Of a DNA stretch of 64,000 nt, positions 42,910 to 52,741 are shown in pieces. Every line of letters begins with the position of its first letter. Position 1 is the stretch's first letter. The notes below the pieces were generated by a model, which was not told where the DNA came from, searched no databases, and saw only the letters and a list, made by a program, of their open reading frames with translations. The translations under genes and the position numbers were made by a program. Source of the DNA: Phaeoceros laevis (lineage: Eukaryota; Anthocerotophyta; Anthocerotopsida; Notothyladales); contig JBNGIQ010009489.1 of NCBI GenBank assembly GCA_049999765.1, positions 1 to 64,000 on the forward strand. Reading direction: 5' to 3'.

Positions 42910-44247
42910 CTACTTAGCACTGCTACTGTGCAGCATTGAGGATAGCGGGCATCGGAGGTCCCCGGGAAACGCATCTCCTATTCGCCCCGGGTGGAAAGGC
43001 CCGAGGTCGCCGATCCTGTACCCGTCCGGGTACACCGCCGGCGTGTCCAGGTGCGTCTTGAGCTTTCTGACCTCGTCCGGGCGGAAGGATTCCGGCACCG
43101 CCGCCACCGCCGGCGGGTCGACGTAGATCCTGCTCACGGCCCAGGATAGCGGGCGCGGCGGCAGCAACCAGGCGACCAGGCTGCCCCCAACCACGCGGTG
43201 CGCCAAATGCGTGAGCTTCTGAGCCCACTTGGGCTGCTCCGGGAACCCCATGGCCGCCCTCACCCGGTCGTCCAGCAGCGCGTACGCCATGCGGCGCCCC
43301 AGAGGCTCCAGCGCCGCGGGGGCCCTGCCCAGGATGACCTGCAGGGTGAGCTCCGCCACCGCGTGGTTGCTGGGGGCGAACACCATGTGCTCCGCCTCGT
43401 ACCGCTCCTGGAACTCCACCATGTCCCGGTAGCTCCCGGGGATGTCCCGGATGCCCATGCGCACTCCCACGTCGTGCCACACCACGTACTGCGCGGTCTT
43501 CTCCGACTCCAGGGGCTTCCGGAACCCATACCTGCACGGCCAAGAAAATGAATGAATGAATTGCAGTATAGTGCTAGAATCCAAGCACTCCCAAACACAA
43601 TGAGAAAACCAATTAAAATGAATGGACAAATTCCAATATAGTGCTAGAATCGAGGCACTCCCAAACACAATGAGAAAACCGAGAAAAAAAAATGAATGAA
43701 TGAATTCCTGTATAGTGCTAGAATCCAGGCACTCCCCGACACAATGAGAAACAGGGACGAAGGGCAGGAGGTCTCACCGTTCAGCCCAGTCGATGGGAGT
43801 GGTGACGAACAAGGAGAGCGTGTAGAGGTAGTCGGCGTTGCGGATGCGGTAGTGGCCGTGGATGAAGTTGAGGCGGCGCAGAGCGTAGGATCCTCGCGGC
43901 GCGTCGGGGTGGTGGGATAGGAGCTCCCTGGCCAGGAGGTCCGTGTCCTCCATCCTCTTCACCGCCCCTGCCTTGAATCCGCCCGCGGCCACCAGCACCT
44001 TGGAAATGGACGGCACTCCGTAGGTGCGGAAGAGGGCGAAGCCCAGGCCTTTACCGGCGAGGTAGGGGAACTCCACGTTGAGGAAAAGGGTGGCCAGCGT
44101 CCCCGCGTCGCGCACAGGGTCCAGGGACGCTATGTACGCCAGCCTCTTCCGCCGCAGGTGCACGATGAGCAGCTTGTAAGAGGTGAGGAGTAGCGCCACC
44201 AGGCTCGTCACCACCGCTACTGCCCGCTCGCGATCGCTCATTGTCAT
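42910..44247 (-). CDS. Membrane-anchored MpaB/DUF2236-type oxygenase-like protein
   Basis: Exons 44247-43778 and 43531-42910 join in phase 2 to 363 residues. Residues 9-30 form a hydrophobic anchor (AVAVVTSLVALLLTSYKLLI) followed by RRKR, typical of an ER signal anchor. The body matches the ER-bound oxygenase MpaB / rubber-oxygenase (DUF2236) family. It has DPVRDAGTLATLFLNVEFPY, LNFIHGHYRIRNADYLYTLS, a second half with YVVWHDVGVRMGIRDIP and YEAEHMVFAPSNHAVAELT, and a C-terminal LLPPRPLSWAVSRIYV segment. Family knowledge: members are haem-linked oxygenases that cleave prenyl chains or rubber, with His ligands. His residues lie in suitable positions here, but I cannot assign ligands. GC content is much higher than in the neighbouring intergenic DNA. 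The intron carries three copies of a 74-bp repeat. Confidence 0.75.
43545..43752. repeat. Three tandem copies of about 74 bp in the MpaB-like gene intron
   Basis: Each copy has ATGAATG(A)ATTGCAGTATAG or a variant, TGCTAGAATC(C/G)A(A/G)GCACTCC and ACACAATGAGAAA. The repeat fills almost the whole 246-bp intron. Confidence 0.9.
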
Positions 44248-44519
44248 ATTGCTGTCGTCTGGCCACCAAGTGCAGGTTACACTCTCCTCTACCGCTACTT
44301 CGGGGCGGGTTTAGATAATGTACCCAGCGGCCCAGGGACCCTAGCCTCTCGAAGATTTCGTGCAGTGCAAATGATTCGGTCCCCTGCCGTGACTTTGTGA
44401 CCACTTGAGCCACCGCTAACGGATGCCTCTTTCTCGGTATCTTCCAGTGGCAAGTGGCGACGTGTTCAATTCCCATGTGGAGTCGGCTAACTTCACGCCA
44501 AAGTCGTTCAACTTGTAGC
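44248..44519. other. Upstream region of the MpaB-like gene
   Basis: Expected promoter region. No clear TATA box or other gene. Confidence 0.4.
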
Positions 44520-44720
44520 TAAAGACGTCCCAATGGAACCGCCTCCCAAGTTGGACCGACTCTATCCACAAATGTTGTCAACCCAAGACCGAAGAAGCCC
44601 TAAGTTGCACAGCCTCCCAAGTTGGACCAACTCCAGAGTGTTGGTCGAAATGTTACGAGCTCCAGTTGCCGCGCACACGTGCCTAACCGAACTGGCATTG
44701 TGTTGCCGGAGCATGACCAC
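44520..44720. repeat. Dispersed copy of the 32.8-33.5 kb repeat
   Basis: CGCCTCCCAAGTTGGACCGA, GTCGAAATGTTACGAGCTCC and ACGTGCCTAACCGAACTGGC match landmarks of the degenerate tandem array at 32780-33480. Confidence 0.65.
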
Positions 44721-46059
44721 AAGGATGACCATACTGCGCGGTCTTCTTCGACTCCAGGGGCTCCACTGCTTTCATTCGGAAAGCAGAAGTATCTCTATCT
44801 GACCAGAATTTAACTTCAAGTCCTGACCAAGTTCAGGCAGGTACTTGAATTGAGCGCAGCACTCCATGGGTGCTGTCTGCTTTTCATTTGATCAGTACGC
44901 GATTGCCACATACCGGGCTTGTTCACCCTTTGAGACAGCAAGAGAGCCCTCACTTGTCCAGGCTGATTACCGGATCATTTTGAAAGGCTTGTAAGGCTTT
45001 GGAAGGCCAGCAGGTTTGCAAGTGCCAATTCTTAGTGCCAGGTTCTTCTATTCCTGTAGGTGCTGTTTTTAAACAAGGTCCTGCAGGAGCCAATTAACTT
45101 CGAGATTGGAAGGCTTTGGAATTGCCTAACACCATTGTATTATTAGAGAAGGTCTGACCTTTTTGCCTGTAGTTAGTGAAAAGTTGAACGATTCTAGAAA
45201 AAATTTTCAAGATCTTCAATATTAATGTTCATGAACCTTCCATGTCTAGAAACAACTATAGGAATGTCAATCTGAGGGGCTGGTTGTATGGCCTGATGGA
45301 TTGCTGCCCAATGTGACTTCTTATCTGAAGAGGACGTACATCTGCACTGGAGGAGCCTGGTTCAGGTGTAGTGGACAGTGTTCACTACTCTGTAGACATA
45401 ACGGACTTCAGGTTGGCTGGATGGTAAGTGTACGATGTCTTCAGAGCCTTCGATCTGCCTAAACTCATGAAAACGTTTGGGGGTTCTAGGAGCGCAATAA
45501 CAATATGATTGGTAATCACGAAGAGCTAAAACTCCTGCATATGCCCCACATTGCTCAGAAGATTGCGTGGAACAACGTACATACGTTAACATCCACTCAG
45601 GCTTTACACACCATGTGAAAGGTTTGCAGAACGCGGCACTTCTCCCACGCTCCGATTCTTTCAGTTTTTTTTTGTTGTCGAGTGCTACTACTATGTTACT
45701 GCTGAAGAGAACGAGATCTCGAAGAGTGATAGATTTCTGCCAACTCCCTAACTCTCTAGCGGTGCCGTTTGGGGGTTTGGGGGAAAGGAAGGCCAGGGCA
45801 GACTGGATTAACAAACGTTATTCAGCAAGCCAGACTGCAGCAGCACGAGCCCTTGCTGTGCATGCAGCAATATCTAAAGAGACCTCATGCCTGCTGAGCA
45901 TTGCAGGAGAAGGATCTGTAAAAGCTCCAGACAACATCGCACAGGTGATCATAGCGCTGACAACAGCTAGGCCACATTCGGGAAACCTGTTTCAAGACCG
46001 GTGATGACATTGGAAAACTTGGACGACTAGTAATATGCTACAACAAGGTTCCATGACCT
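44721..46059. other. No confident gene
   Basis: Overlapping frames of about 150 codons exist on both strands at 45.36-46.0 kb. Neither shows a domain or protein-like composition that I can support. Confidence 0.35.
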
Positions 46060-46092
46060 TCTAATGTGTTCTAACACCTCCCCCGTCAAGCT
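46060..46092 (-). mobile_element. Ty1/copia polypurine tract and LTR boundary (minus strand, remnant)
   Basis: Read on the minus strand, AGCTTGACGGGGGAGG is followed by TGTTAGAACACATTAG. This is the same type of junction as at 9-30 but in the opposite orientation. No internal copia genes are seen to the right, so it is a remnant. Confidence 0.45.
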
Positions 46093-46153
46093 AAAACGCT
46101 AAAACGAGACGGCAACTGCAAACATGTAAATACCTGTTCACTTGCAAGCACTG

Positions 46154-46225
46154 CATATGGGGACGCTAGCTAATCTCCATATGGGGACGCTAGCTAATCT
46201 CCATATGGGGACGCTAGCTAATCTC
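46154..46225. repeat. Three perfect 24-bp tandem copies
   Basis: CATATGGGGACGCTAGCTAA plus TCTC, three times in a row. Confidence 0.95.
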
Positions 46226-46315
46226 CTTGTTCAAGGACACTGGGCATCCAAAATGGTCAACAACTAGCACAGTATCATGCGTCATCCCTTTCGAGAGTGT
46301 CTTCGGTGTCAGCTT

Positions 46316-47699
46316 CTACAAATAGGGCTGCATCTTTTGGATCTTCCCCCTGCACGTAGGCCAAGTGTTTGTGGTCTTGCGGTGCTCCATGATGCAAGGA
46401 CTACAGAACTGGCCATGGCTGCAAGGTAAAAGCACAACATTTCGAGGGGTGTTCAAGCAAATTTGGCATGCCATGTCAAATTCGAACTTGGACTGGAATG
46501 CAGCTGTTGCAGCTTTTTCTGTCTNNNNNNNNNNNNNNNNNNNNNNNNNNNNNNNNNNNNNNNNNNNNNNNNNNNNNNNNNNNNNNNNNNNNNNNNNNNN
46601 NNNNNNNNNNNNNNNNNNNNNNNNAACTTGGACTGGAATGCAGCTGTTGCAGCTTTTTCTGTCTCCAAAGAAAGCTTCAGTGCCTCCACTTCGTCTTTTA
46701 ACTTGGACCTCTCTGCCTCAATTTTCTCCTTCTCAGCAGTTATGGCTCGAATCTCTCGAATCTTAGCATTGGATTGCTGGTTCTCGTCCCCTGCCACACC
46801 CTGCCTCTCTTTCCGCTTCTTGCAATTAGCCTCATACAGGCCAAGCAGCCGATTTGCCTCCAAGTCCAGCCACGCCTCCTGATTAACTGAGTGGTTCCGG
46901 AATGCTTCAGCCAGCATCTTCAGAGTGGTGGCAGCGTCAACCACCGACGCGCAAATGTCCAAACGTCGAGACTTGGCAGCGTTCCATCTATCCATGTTAT
47001 CGCTGCAAGCCCATGCCTCTTGCCAGACACTGAGCTGGTTAGCTACTTCCCTACATACCGGGGCTGGGGTAATCTTGGACTTGCCTGCTAAGGCATCCCA
47101 AAACTTCATCTTGTGCCTGAGCTCCTCAGTGTCCAATCTTGGCTCGTTGAGAAAATATATAGCTCGGGGCACGCAATAGTTCTCATGAATAAGCTTCTGC
47201 TCACAATCTCTGAGAGTTCTTATCACCAGGTCGCTGTTGGCACGGTCAAGCAAAGCGATGCTGAAGTCATTCACGTCACTGTAAAAGGTGCGGAATAGAG
47301 TTCCCTCCAGAGGCATGGCGAATGCCACAGCAAGATCTTCCAACGAGACAAACGCTGCATTCTCCTCATACAGAATTTCTGGGAAATCTCCGTGAAACAT
47401 GGAAACCTGAGGGGACTAGAGAATGTTACCCCCCGGGCCAGACATCCTGGCATTGAAGGCAGCAAGGATTCTCCCCCTCCTCTCCGTAACATGACCATGT
47501 GCTTCTGCGCTTGGAAATGAGAGAAACTTGTTAGGCCGTACGCAGTGCCAGCTTTCAGGAGAGGAGCCAACTCTGCCCACAACAGAGTCCAACTGACACA
47601 GAGGAAATGCTCACCTCGCCGTTTCCTCGCTATATTACACCTAGCCAGCTTGGCCACCGTGACTGCCACCTCTTTCCATGCACACACGTCCTGTGACAT
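46316..47699 (-). pseudogene. R10: R-family RING gene with in-frame stop and a lost zinc ligand
   Basis: Exon 1 is 47699-47615 (MSQDVCAWKEVAVTVAKLAR...) and exon 2 starts at 47504 with ILAAFNARMSGPGG. A TAG then follows at about 47417 in the same frame that goes on with the helical domain (AAFVSLEDLAVAFAMPLEG; DFSIALLDRANSDLVIRTL), WQEAWACSDNMDRW, WLDLEANRLLGL, CKKRKERQ and a coiled coil. The stop lies inside a 23-bp GT..AG stretch, too short for a normal intron. The coiled coil is interrupted by the N gap 46525-46624. The RING reads CQIC...CSHGQFC..C...WPTC: the seventh ligand, normally Cys, is Trp (TGG at about 46353-46351). The tail is IQKMQPYL. Two defects suggest a dying copy. Confidence 0.7.
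46486..46663. other. 100-N gap with identical 39-bp flanks
   Basis: ACTTGGACTGGAATGCAGCT and the following 19 bases are found both just before the gap (46486-46524) and just after it (46626-46664). The gap may be spurious, with the two contig ends overlapping, or it may hide a tandem repeat in the R10 coiled coil. Confidence 0.85.
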
Positions 47700-47955
47700 G
47701 TCTGCTGCGCGCAACTTTCATGAAATGTCGCAGCTCACAGAGGGACGGCTTCACAAGCTTACAAAGGCGCGAGCTTCCTTTTTAGTGGGTCTATATTAGC
47801 CCTCTCGAGTTCACATCTGTCCACTCTAGAGTTCACATCGAAGAAGGAATTCCCTTTGCAAGAACCTCTTCGGACAGCCACTTCGGGGCAGATTTCGCTG
47901 GGCGCGAAGTGCTGCGAACGGCCCGAACTGCCCCAAATCCTGCTAAAATCCTGCT

Positions 47956-48215
47956 AAAATCGCCTCGGACTGCCTCTTCCGTGTGATTTTAGTTCGTCCT
48001 ACCTGGCCCCGTCGTGGCAATCTCGAACTGCCCATGGATGGAAAATCGCCTCGGACTGCCTCTTACGTGTGGTTTTAGTTCGTCCTACCTGACCCATCGT
48101 GGCAATCTCGAACTGCGCATGGATGGAAAATCGCCTAGGACTGCCTCTTACGTGTGATTTTAGTTCGTCCTACTTAGCTCGGTCGTGGCAATCTCAAACT
48201 GTTCATGGGCGGAAT
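47956..48215. repeat. Three tandem copies of about 86 bp
   Basis: Units start at 47956, 48042 and 48127 with AAAATCGCCT(C/A)GGACTGCCTC and include TTTTAGTTCGTCCTAC and GTCGTGGCAATCTC. They lie upstream of R10. Confidence 0.9.
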
Positions 48216-48380
48216 CGGCTCCCCAACTGCCTCCTCCACCTAATCCCAAAAACACCTGGGGTTCGTCGCGACCTGGGGTTCGTCGCGAACTGCAAGTTTT
48301 CCGTTACTGTTTGGACGGCCGTCCTCAAGCCGGTTTCCTGCCACTTTTTTTATTCCTTCACACCTTCAATAGTGAAGGAA

Positions 48381-48490
48381 AATATGGAAACTAGCATAAG
48401 GGAAGAGAGGTTGCAACAATATGGAAACTAGCATAAGGGAAGAGAGGTCGCAACAATATGGAAACTAGCATAAGGGAAGAGAGGTCGCAA
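48381..48490. repeat. Three tandem copies of 37 bp
   Basis: AATATGGAAACTAGCATAAG plus GGAAGAGAGGT(T/C)GCAAC, units at 48381, 48418 and 48455. Confidence 0.95.
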
Positions 48491-48630
48491 CATGCCCGTC
48501 TGTTGAAGATTAGCTTGCAGACTACCCAATGCTTTCGACTTCAGCTCAATTGATGACCTCACTCACGGTACTTCCCCACTTACAGAGCTAGGAGCCCAGA
48601 ATGAAGAGCGACGGAGGCTACCGTCCTTGC

Positions 48631-48735
48631 TACAGTGGTTCTGGCTGTCCGAAGAGGTCCTTACAGTGGTGTCCGGCCCGAAGAGGTCCTTATAGTGGTT
48701 CTGGCTGTCCGAAGAGGTGCTTACAGTGGTTTGGT
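48631..48735. repeat. Minisatellite, about 30-bp unit, 3.5 copies
   Basis: TACAGTGGTTCTGGCTGTCC plus GAAGAGGT(C/G)CT, with one shortened unit. Confidence 0.9.
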
Positions 48736-49241
48736 ATAGAGGCATAGTGGGGCGCAACGAACACAGCTCATGACGAAGCAGTAATGGGGCTAGAAGCTTG
48801 CGGGCAGAACGAACATCCGGTGACAAGCTGATCAGGTACCAATTTGTTTCCGATTCGGTTAGAGCAACCTTCCTCCGTCAAGAACTAGGAATTCCCAGCC
48901 TATTGTGAGCTGAGAGACTTGGACAAATGCAGCAAGTTGCCGTAGTCTTTACATTCTGGCTTGGGGTCGGAATGGGGATTCTGGTCCAGGATTGATCACC
49001 CAAGCTCCAAGGATGCTGTTACAAGCCAACTTGTGAAAAATCAATTTGTTAACACCGGCAAGAAGAGGCAGCTGAATCTGCTTGAGTCATTCAATCCGGG
49101 AGACCATAACGAAACTGACACCTTGCCGTTGCACGATTCTTCTACACCTCTGTTTTAAAGCATTCGTGAACAACCTCAAATTTGAGGTTGCTCAGAGTCT
49201 GCTGTGCGTCCAGCAATGTCTGACAAACAGCTGCTGCATAA
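48736..49241. other. No gene seen
   Basis: Non-coding. A short inverted motif CAACCTCAAATTTGAGGTTG lies at 49171-49190. Confidence 0.5.
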
Positions 49242-49424
49242 TTTGAGGCTGCCACTGCCTGCTCGGGCAAGTATGGTACCAATGCCTTCCCTGGCTACGC
49301 TGGCGATCTCTTCACTGACAAGAAGACTGGAGGCAACTTCACTGTGTATGGGTACAAGAGGAGGAAGTATCTGGTGCCGTCCATCTGGGATCCTGCCACT
49401 TTGGCTTGTGCAACATCTGCCTAA
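49242..49424 (+). other. Coding-like stretch, 60 codons, unassigned
   Basis: An open frame ending TAA reads GKYGTNAFPGYAGDLFTDKK, then FTVYGYKRRKYLVPSIWDP. It is strongly protein-like and has no start codon. It may be one exon of a gene or a relic. I do not recognise it. Confidence 0.35.
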
Positions 49425-50438
49425 GTTTACAGGGGGAGGAAGCTTCAGTCTTGAAGGACCTGTGAGGAAGCTTTAAGTTGAAACCAATCTTGGTAGAGAC
49501 GAGTGTAGATCTACAGATAGAGCTAGGAGTTCAGCCAGGACACATTCTTTTGTACGCATTGTACACCCACATAGATCTCAAGATAAAGCAAAATCTGCTC
49601 TATTCGAAATCCAGCAACGGTTTGTCAGCTCGCCTGGTCAAGGGCTCGTAAGCTAGCACATGATCTCGGCACAATTAAATACTTCACCATATCCCGGATC
49701 GGTCTTACACCAGACTGCAGTATCAGCCATTTAAAGGAGAGCTTCGTGAGGCTTATGCTATGCACATCCTCCAATCATCGCAGCCCAGGAGACACATTCT
49801 TTTGCCTCAAATCATTGAAAGTTGTCCAGGCTTCCACCAGGCTCCTGCAGCTGATACATGTACATGTCAATGATCGTGTTTACCACTTGCAAGCTCCTAT
49901 TCTGTTTGGTGGTAGTAATGTCAGAATGGTCATCTACCTTCTGCAATGCTCTTGCTGAAACACAAGCTTTCAATTGAGGGCCGCAACGTAAATCCTCTTA
50001 TTTGTCTCAAGATCCGGGTCCTGGATTTTTGAATAAAGGCTTACTACTTGCTTGTCTTGTCCATGCCGAGCATATGCTGCGTCAGTGTTTATAATAGCCT
50101 GCCATGCCCTCGCGTTTGGCCTCTGAAGATACCATCTGAGATAGTGCTTCCAAGTTCCAACAGACTTTTACCTCAAGCAAATAGTGAAGACTTGGAACGA
50201 GGTACAAGACTTTGGAGAACTTTGCATTTTTGCTTGGGTAGAAACCGCTTGACCTTTCTGCCAGTTTCCAGGTCCTTCCTGGTCCTCAGCTTTTGTAAGA
50301 GCTCCACCGAGTAGAGGAATCACAAAACTTGCACATACTCGTCCACCGAGCCGGAGGCTTCTGGGATTTCCTTGGCCTAAAATGGACAGAGAATGGTTCA
50401 GCAGAAGCCTTTTCTTGTGCACAAGAGTGCAAAAAAAT
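49425..50438. other. No gene seen
   Basis: Short frames only. Confidence 0.4.
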
Positions 50439-50849
50439 TCATGCTTCCACCACCTCCTGCATTTTCTCGTTCCTTCCCTCATAGCCAGAACAGTCCTTCA
50501 CGCCGTGGCTGGCATTCTTCTTGCTCGCTTTCGACTTGAGATGCTGAAGGACCCGCCTTCTCAGCTCTGTCTTGTTCCCGCTGACCTTAAGTCCTTCCTT
50601 GCGCAGGTAAACCTTCAGTTGGGCGACCGTGACCGCGAGCGGCGCACCCCCACCTAGGAGCTCCTAAACAACAAGTTTGCTCAAGGTTTGTAGCAGCTTC
50701 CACCAGCCATAGATGCCTGGGAGGTCAGCACGTCTATGTCTAGCCTCCAGCATATCTCCAGCATTATCACAAATAGCGAGAGAGAATCATTACCCTTCAA
50801 CCACCCGCACACTGCGTCCTCGCTTGCATCTCGCACTTTCCTCCGCTTT
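50439..50849 (-). CDS. SAP-domain protein, last two exons only
   Basis: Exon 50849-50794 (RKRRKVRDASEDAVCGWLK) joins in phase 1 to exon 50653-50439. The second exon reads TVAQLKVYLRKEGLKVSGNK followed by TELRRRVLQHLK, a clear SAP motif (two helices with the invariant Gly between them), which usually binds AT-rich or structured DNA. A KSKASKK tail follows and the protein stops at TGA 50441-50439. The upstream exon begins after an acceptor-like CATTACAG, so earlier exons must exist above 50.85 kb, but I could not assemble them. A start codon is not identified. The gene is therefore 5' incomplete or decayed. The SAP call itself is good. Confidence 0.6.
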
Positions 50850-51644
50850 CTGTAATGCCGACGGGTATGCAAATTTGAGCAATTGAGCAACGGCTCAACT
50901 GCTCAAACCAAGCAGCTGATGCCAAATCTAAAGTACTCCGTGCCACCGCAAATGGATGAAAGTGTCCAGATAACCAGCTGCCACTCTTCCCACCGCTTTA
51001 GTCCCTCCGAGCCTCAATTGAAACAGTCGCAGCCTAAAAGAACGCAGCCAATTGCAAACAGAACATTGCAGAAATTGGGAGAGTGCTGCCACACCTGCTC
51101 CCGATGTTACCCAATTCTTCACCCTTTCTTTTCGCTCCCACAAAAATGTAGAAAGGATCTGAGGAATGGTTGTGAATGTCTTCGCCCATCTTGTGACTGA
51201 AAGTCACTCAGCTGTACAGGTTCTTCCTCTTATAGGGCCACCTGCTCCCTCACCTAGCCTAACGCGAAGTCACCTTGCTACTAGCTCGTATCTTGCTCAC
51301 AGAGGCCCTTCAAGTTCTGAAGCTGGAGTCCAAAAGCTCGAGCAGTGGACGTGTCTCGGGTGTCCAACCTACTAGTCCCTTCTAAGGATTGCAATAGAGT
51401 GCTCCCGACTCACTTGCGAAATCCCGTGCTGCCCCAGGACCTACTGCATGGTCGGCATTAGCTTCGTCTCGAACAGCCCCGAGGACAAGAAGAATTGCAG
51501 TTGAATTGCAAAACAATTCTAATGTGTTAGTTCCCAACTTCCCGTGATCCGTCCAGGTAATCATGTACATGATCACTACATGAAGAACGGGCCTAGTCAT
51601 ATCGGCAATGCCTATATATCAAGTGGTCAGGCCTGTCAGGCCAA
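50850..51644. other. Possible upstream part of the SAP gene; otherwise nothing
   Basis: Exon-like islands occur on the minus strand at 50.93-51.14 kb but cannot be joined in frame. Confidence 0.3.
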
Positions 51645-51669
51645 GGCGCATGCCACGATGGCATGCGCC
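51645..51669. repeat. Perfect 10-bp inverted repeat with 5-bp loop
   Basis: GGCGCATGCC, ACGAT, GGCATGCGCC. It lies just left of a GGCCCGGTTCACACCGA motif that recurs in inverted form at 52328-52344. Confidence 0.85.
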
Positions 51670-51670
51670 A

Positions 51671-52347
51671 GAGGCCCGGTTCACACCGACCTGACAGCAC
51701 GCCTGCGACCGCCATTGATTGGTGGACGGGCCCTGTCCCGTTTTCTAGAGTGTGGCATAATTTTTGTTGAGCTGTGTGGAAGTCCAGCCTTGCCAGGTTA
51801 ACAGCGGAAACCCCCGAGGGTTCGCACGGTGACCCCGGCCTGTCGCTACGGGCTCCTCTCGGCGATCCCCGAGACAACGGCTCCACGACCGCCTCACCTT
51901 CCCCCCGGGACCCGTTCAAATCCTCTCAAGCTCCCGCCATAGCCCGTCCCTCCNNNNNNNNNNNNNNNNNNNNNNNNNNNNNNNNNNNNNNNNNNNNNNN
52001 NNNNNNNNNNNNNNNNNNNNNNNNNNNNNNNNNNNNNNNNNNNNNNNNNNNNNTCCCCTAAACTGACGCCGTTCTCCCTAAAATAGTCTGGACGTCCTAA
52101 CGACATTCCGCTAAGTCGAATTCACACTAAAGCGTTTTGTTAGACACTGTTTGGTGCAAGTTTGTGACTCCATAGGCGATCCCGGCCCGGCATTCGCATT
52201 TTCGCCACGTGAGCTGGAGGAGATGCCACAAGAGGGTTCACACCGACCTGACACGGTAATGAGTTGGCAGCCACGGTGGACACTTTTTATGCGTCAGGCG
52301 TTGTTAGCATACCTGACACCTTGGCCCTCGGTGTGAACCGGGCCTGA
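51671..52347. mobile_element. Possible non-autonomous DNA transposon with terminal inverted repeats
   Basis: AGGCCCGGTTCACACCGA (51672-51689) is the reverse complement of TCGGTGTGAACCGGGCCT at 52328-52345. A third, direct copy of GGTTCACACCGACCTGACA is at 52235. The interior contains the 100-N gap 51954-52053 and no coding sequence. The element could be the whole 0.68 kb or a 0.11-kb MITE at 52234-52340. Target-site duplications are not evident. Confidence 0.4.
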
Positions 52348-52741
52348 GCATACACGCCTCACGACCCTCTCCTCAACAAGGGTGAACAAGTAGGTTCGTA
52401 TACCACCTTGTTCTTCCAACACTTTGGATGCGTCAATCCTAATGCATTGTGCAATGAAGATTCTAATAGCTTGAGCATAGCGGACATAGAAAAAGAATAG
52501 GCACAAAACGATATAAAGTGTAATGTGTACAAATTTGTGTCTAATATGATTCACTAAAAAAAAAAAAATCCTAATGCATCTCCTTCGCAAACGACTTTTT
52601 TAAGAACACACTCAGGGAAGACAATAAATATCGGTCTAGTGAAGTTCAAGTATCTTATTAGTTGAAGCAACTGCCTGCGTGTGCAATTCCCATGTGGAGT
52701 TGGCTGAACACGTTAGTACTTCTACTACTACTACATATCTA
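52348..52741. other. 3' flank of the minus-strand ROCO gene
   Basis: Non-coding, AT-rich. No gene seen. Confidence 0.5.

Noticed and set aside
43198-43551. Long frames opposite to the MpaB-like gene
   Set aside because: They are shadows of a GC-rich coding exon on the other strand.
45362-46004. Two overlapping frames of about 150 codons on opposite strands
   Set aside because: Neither shows family signatures; overlap on both strands argues for chance.
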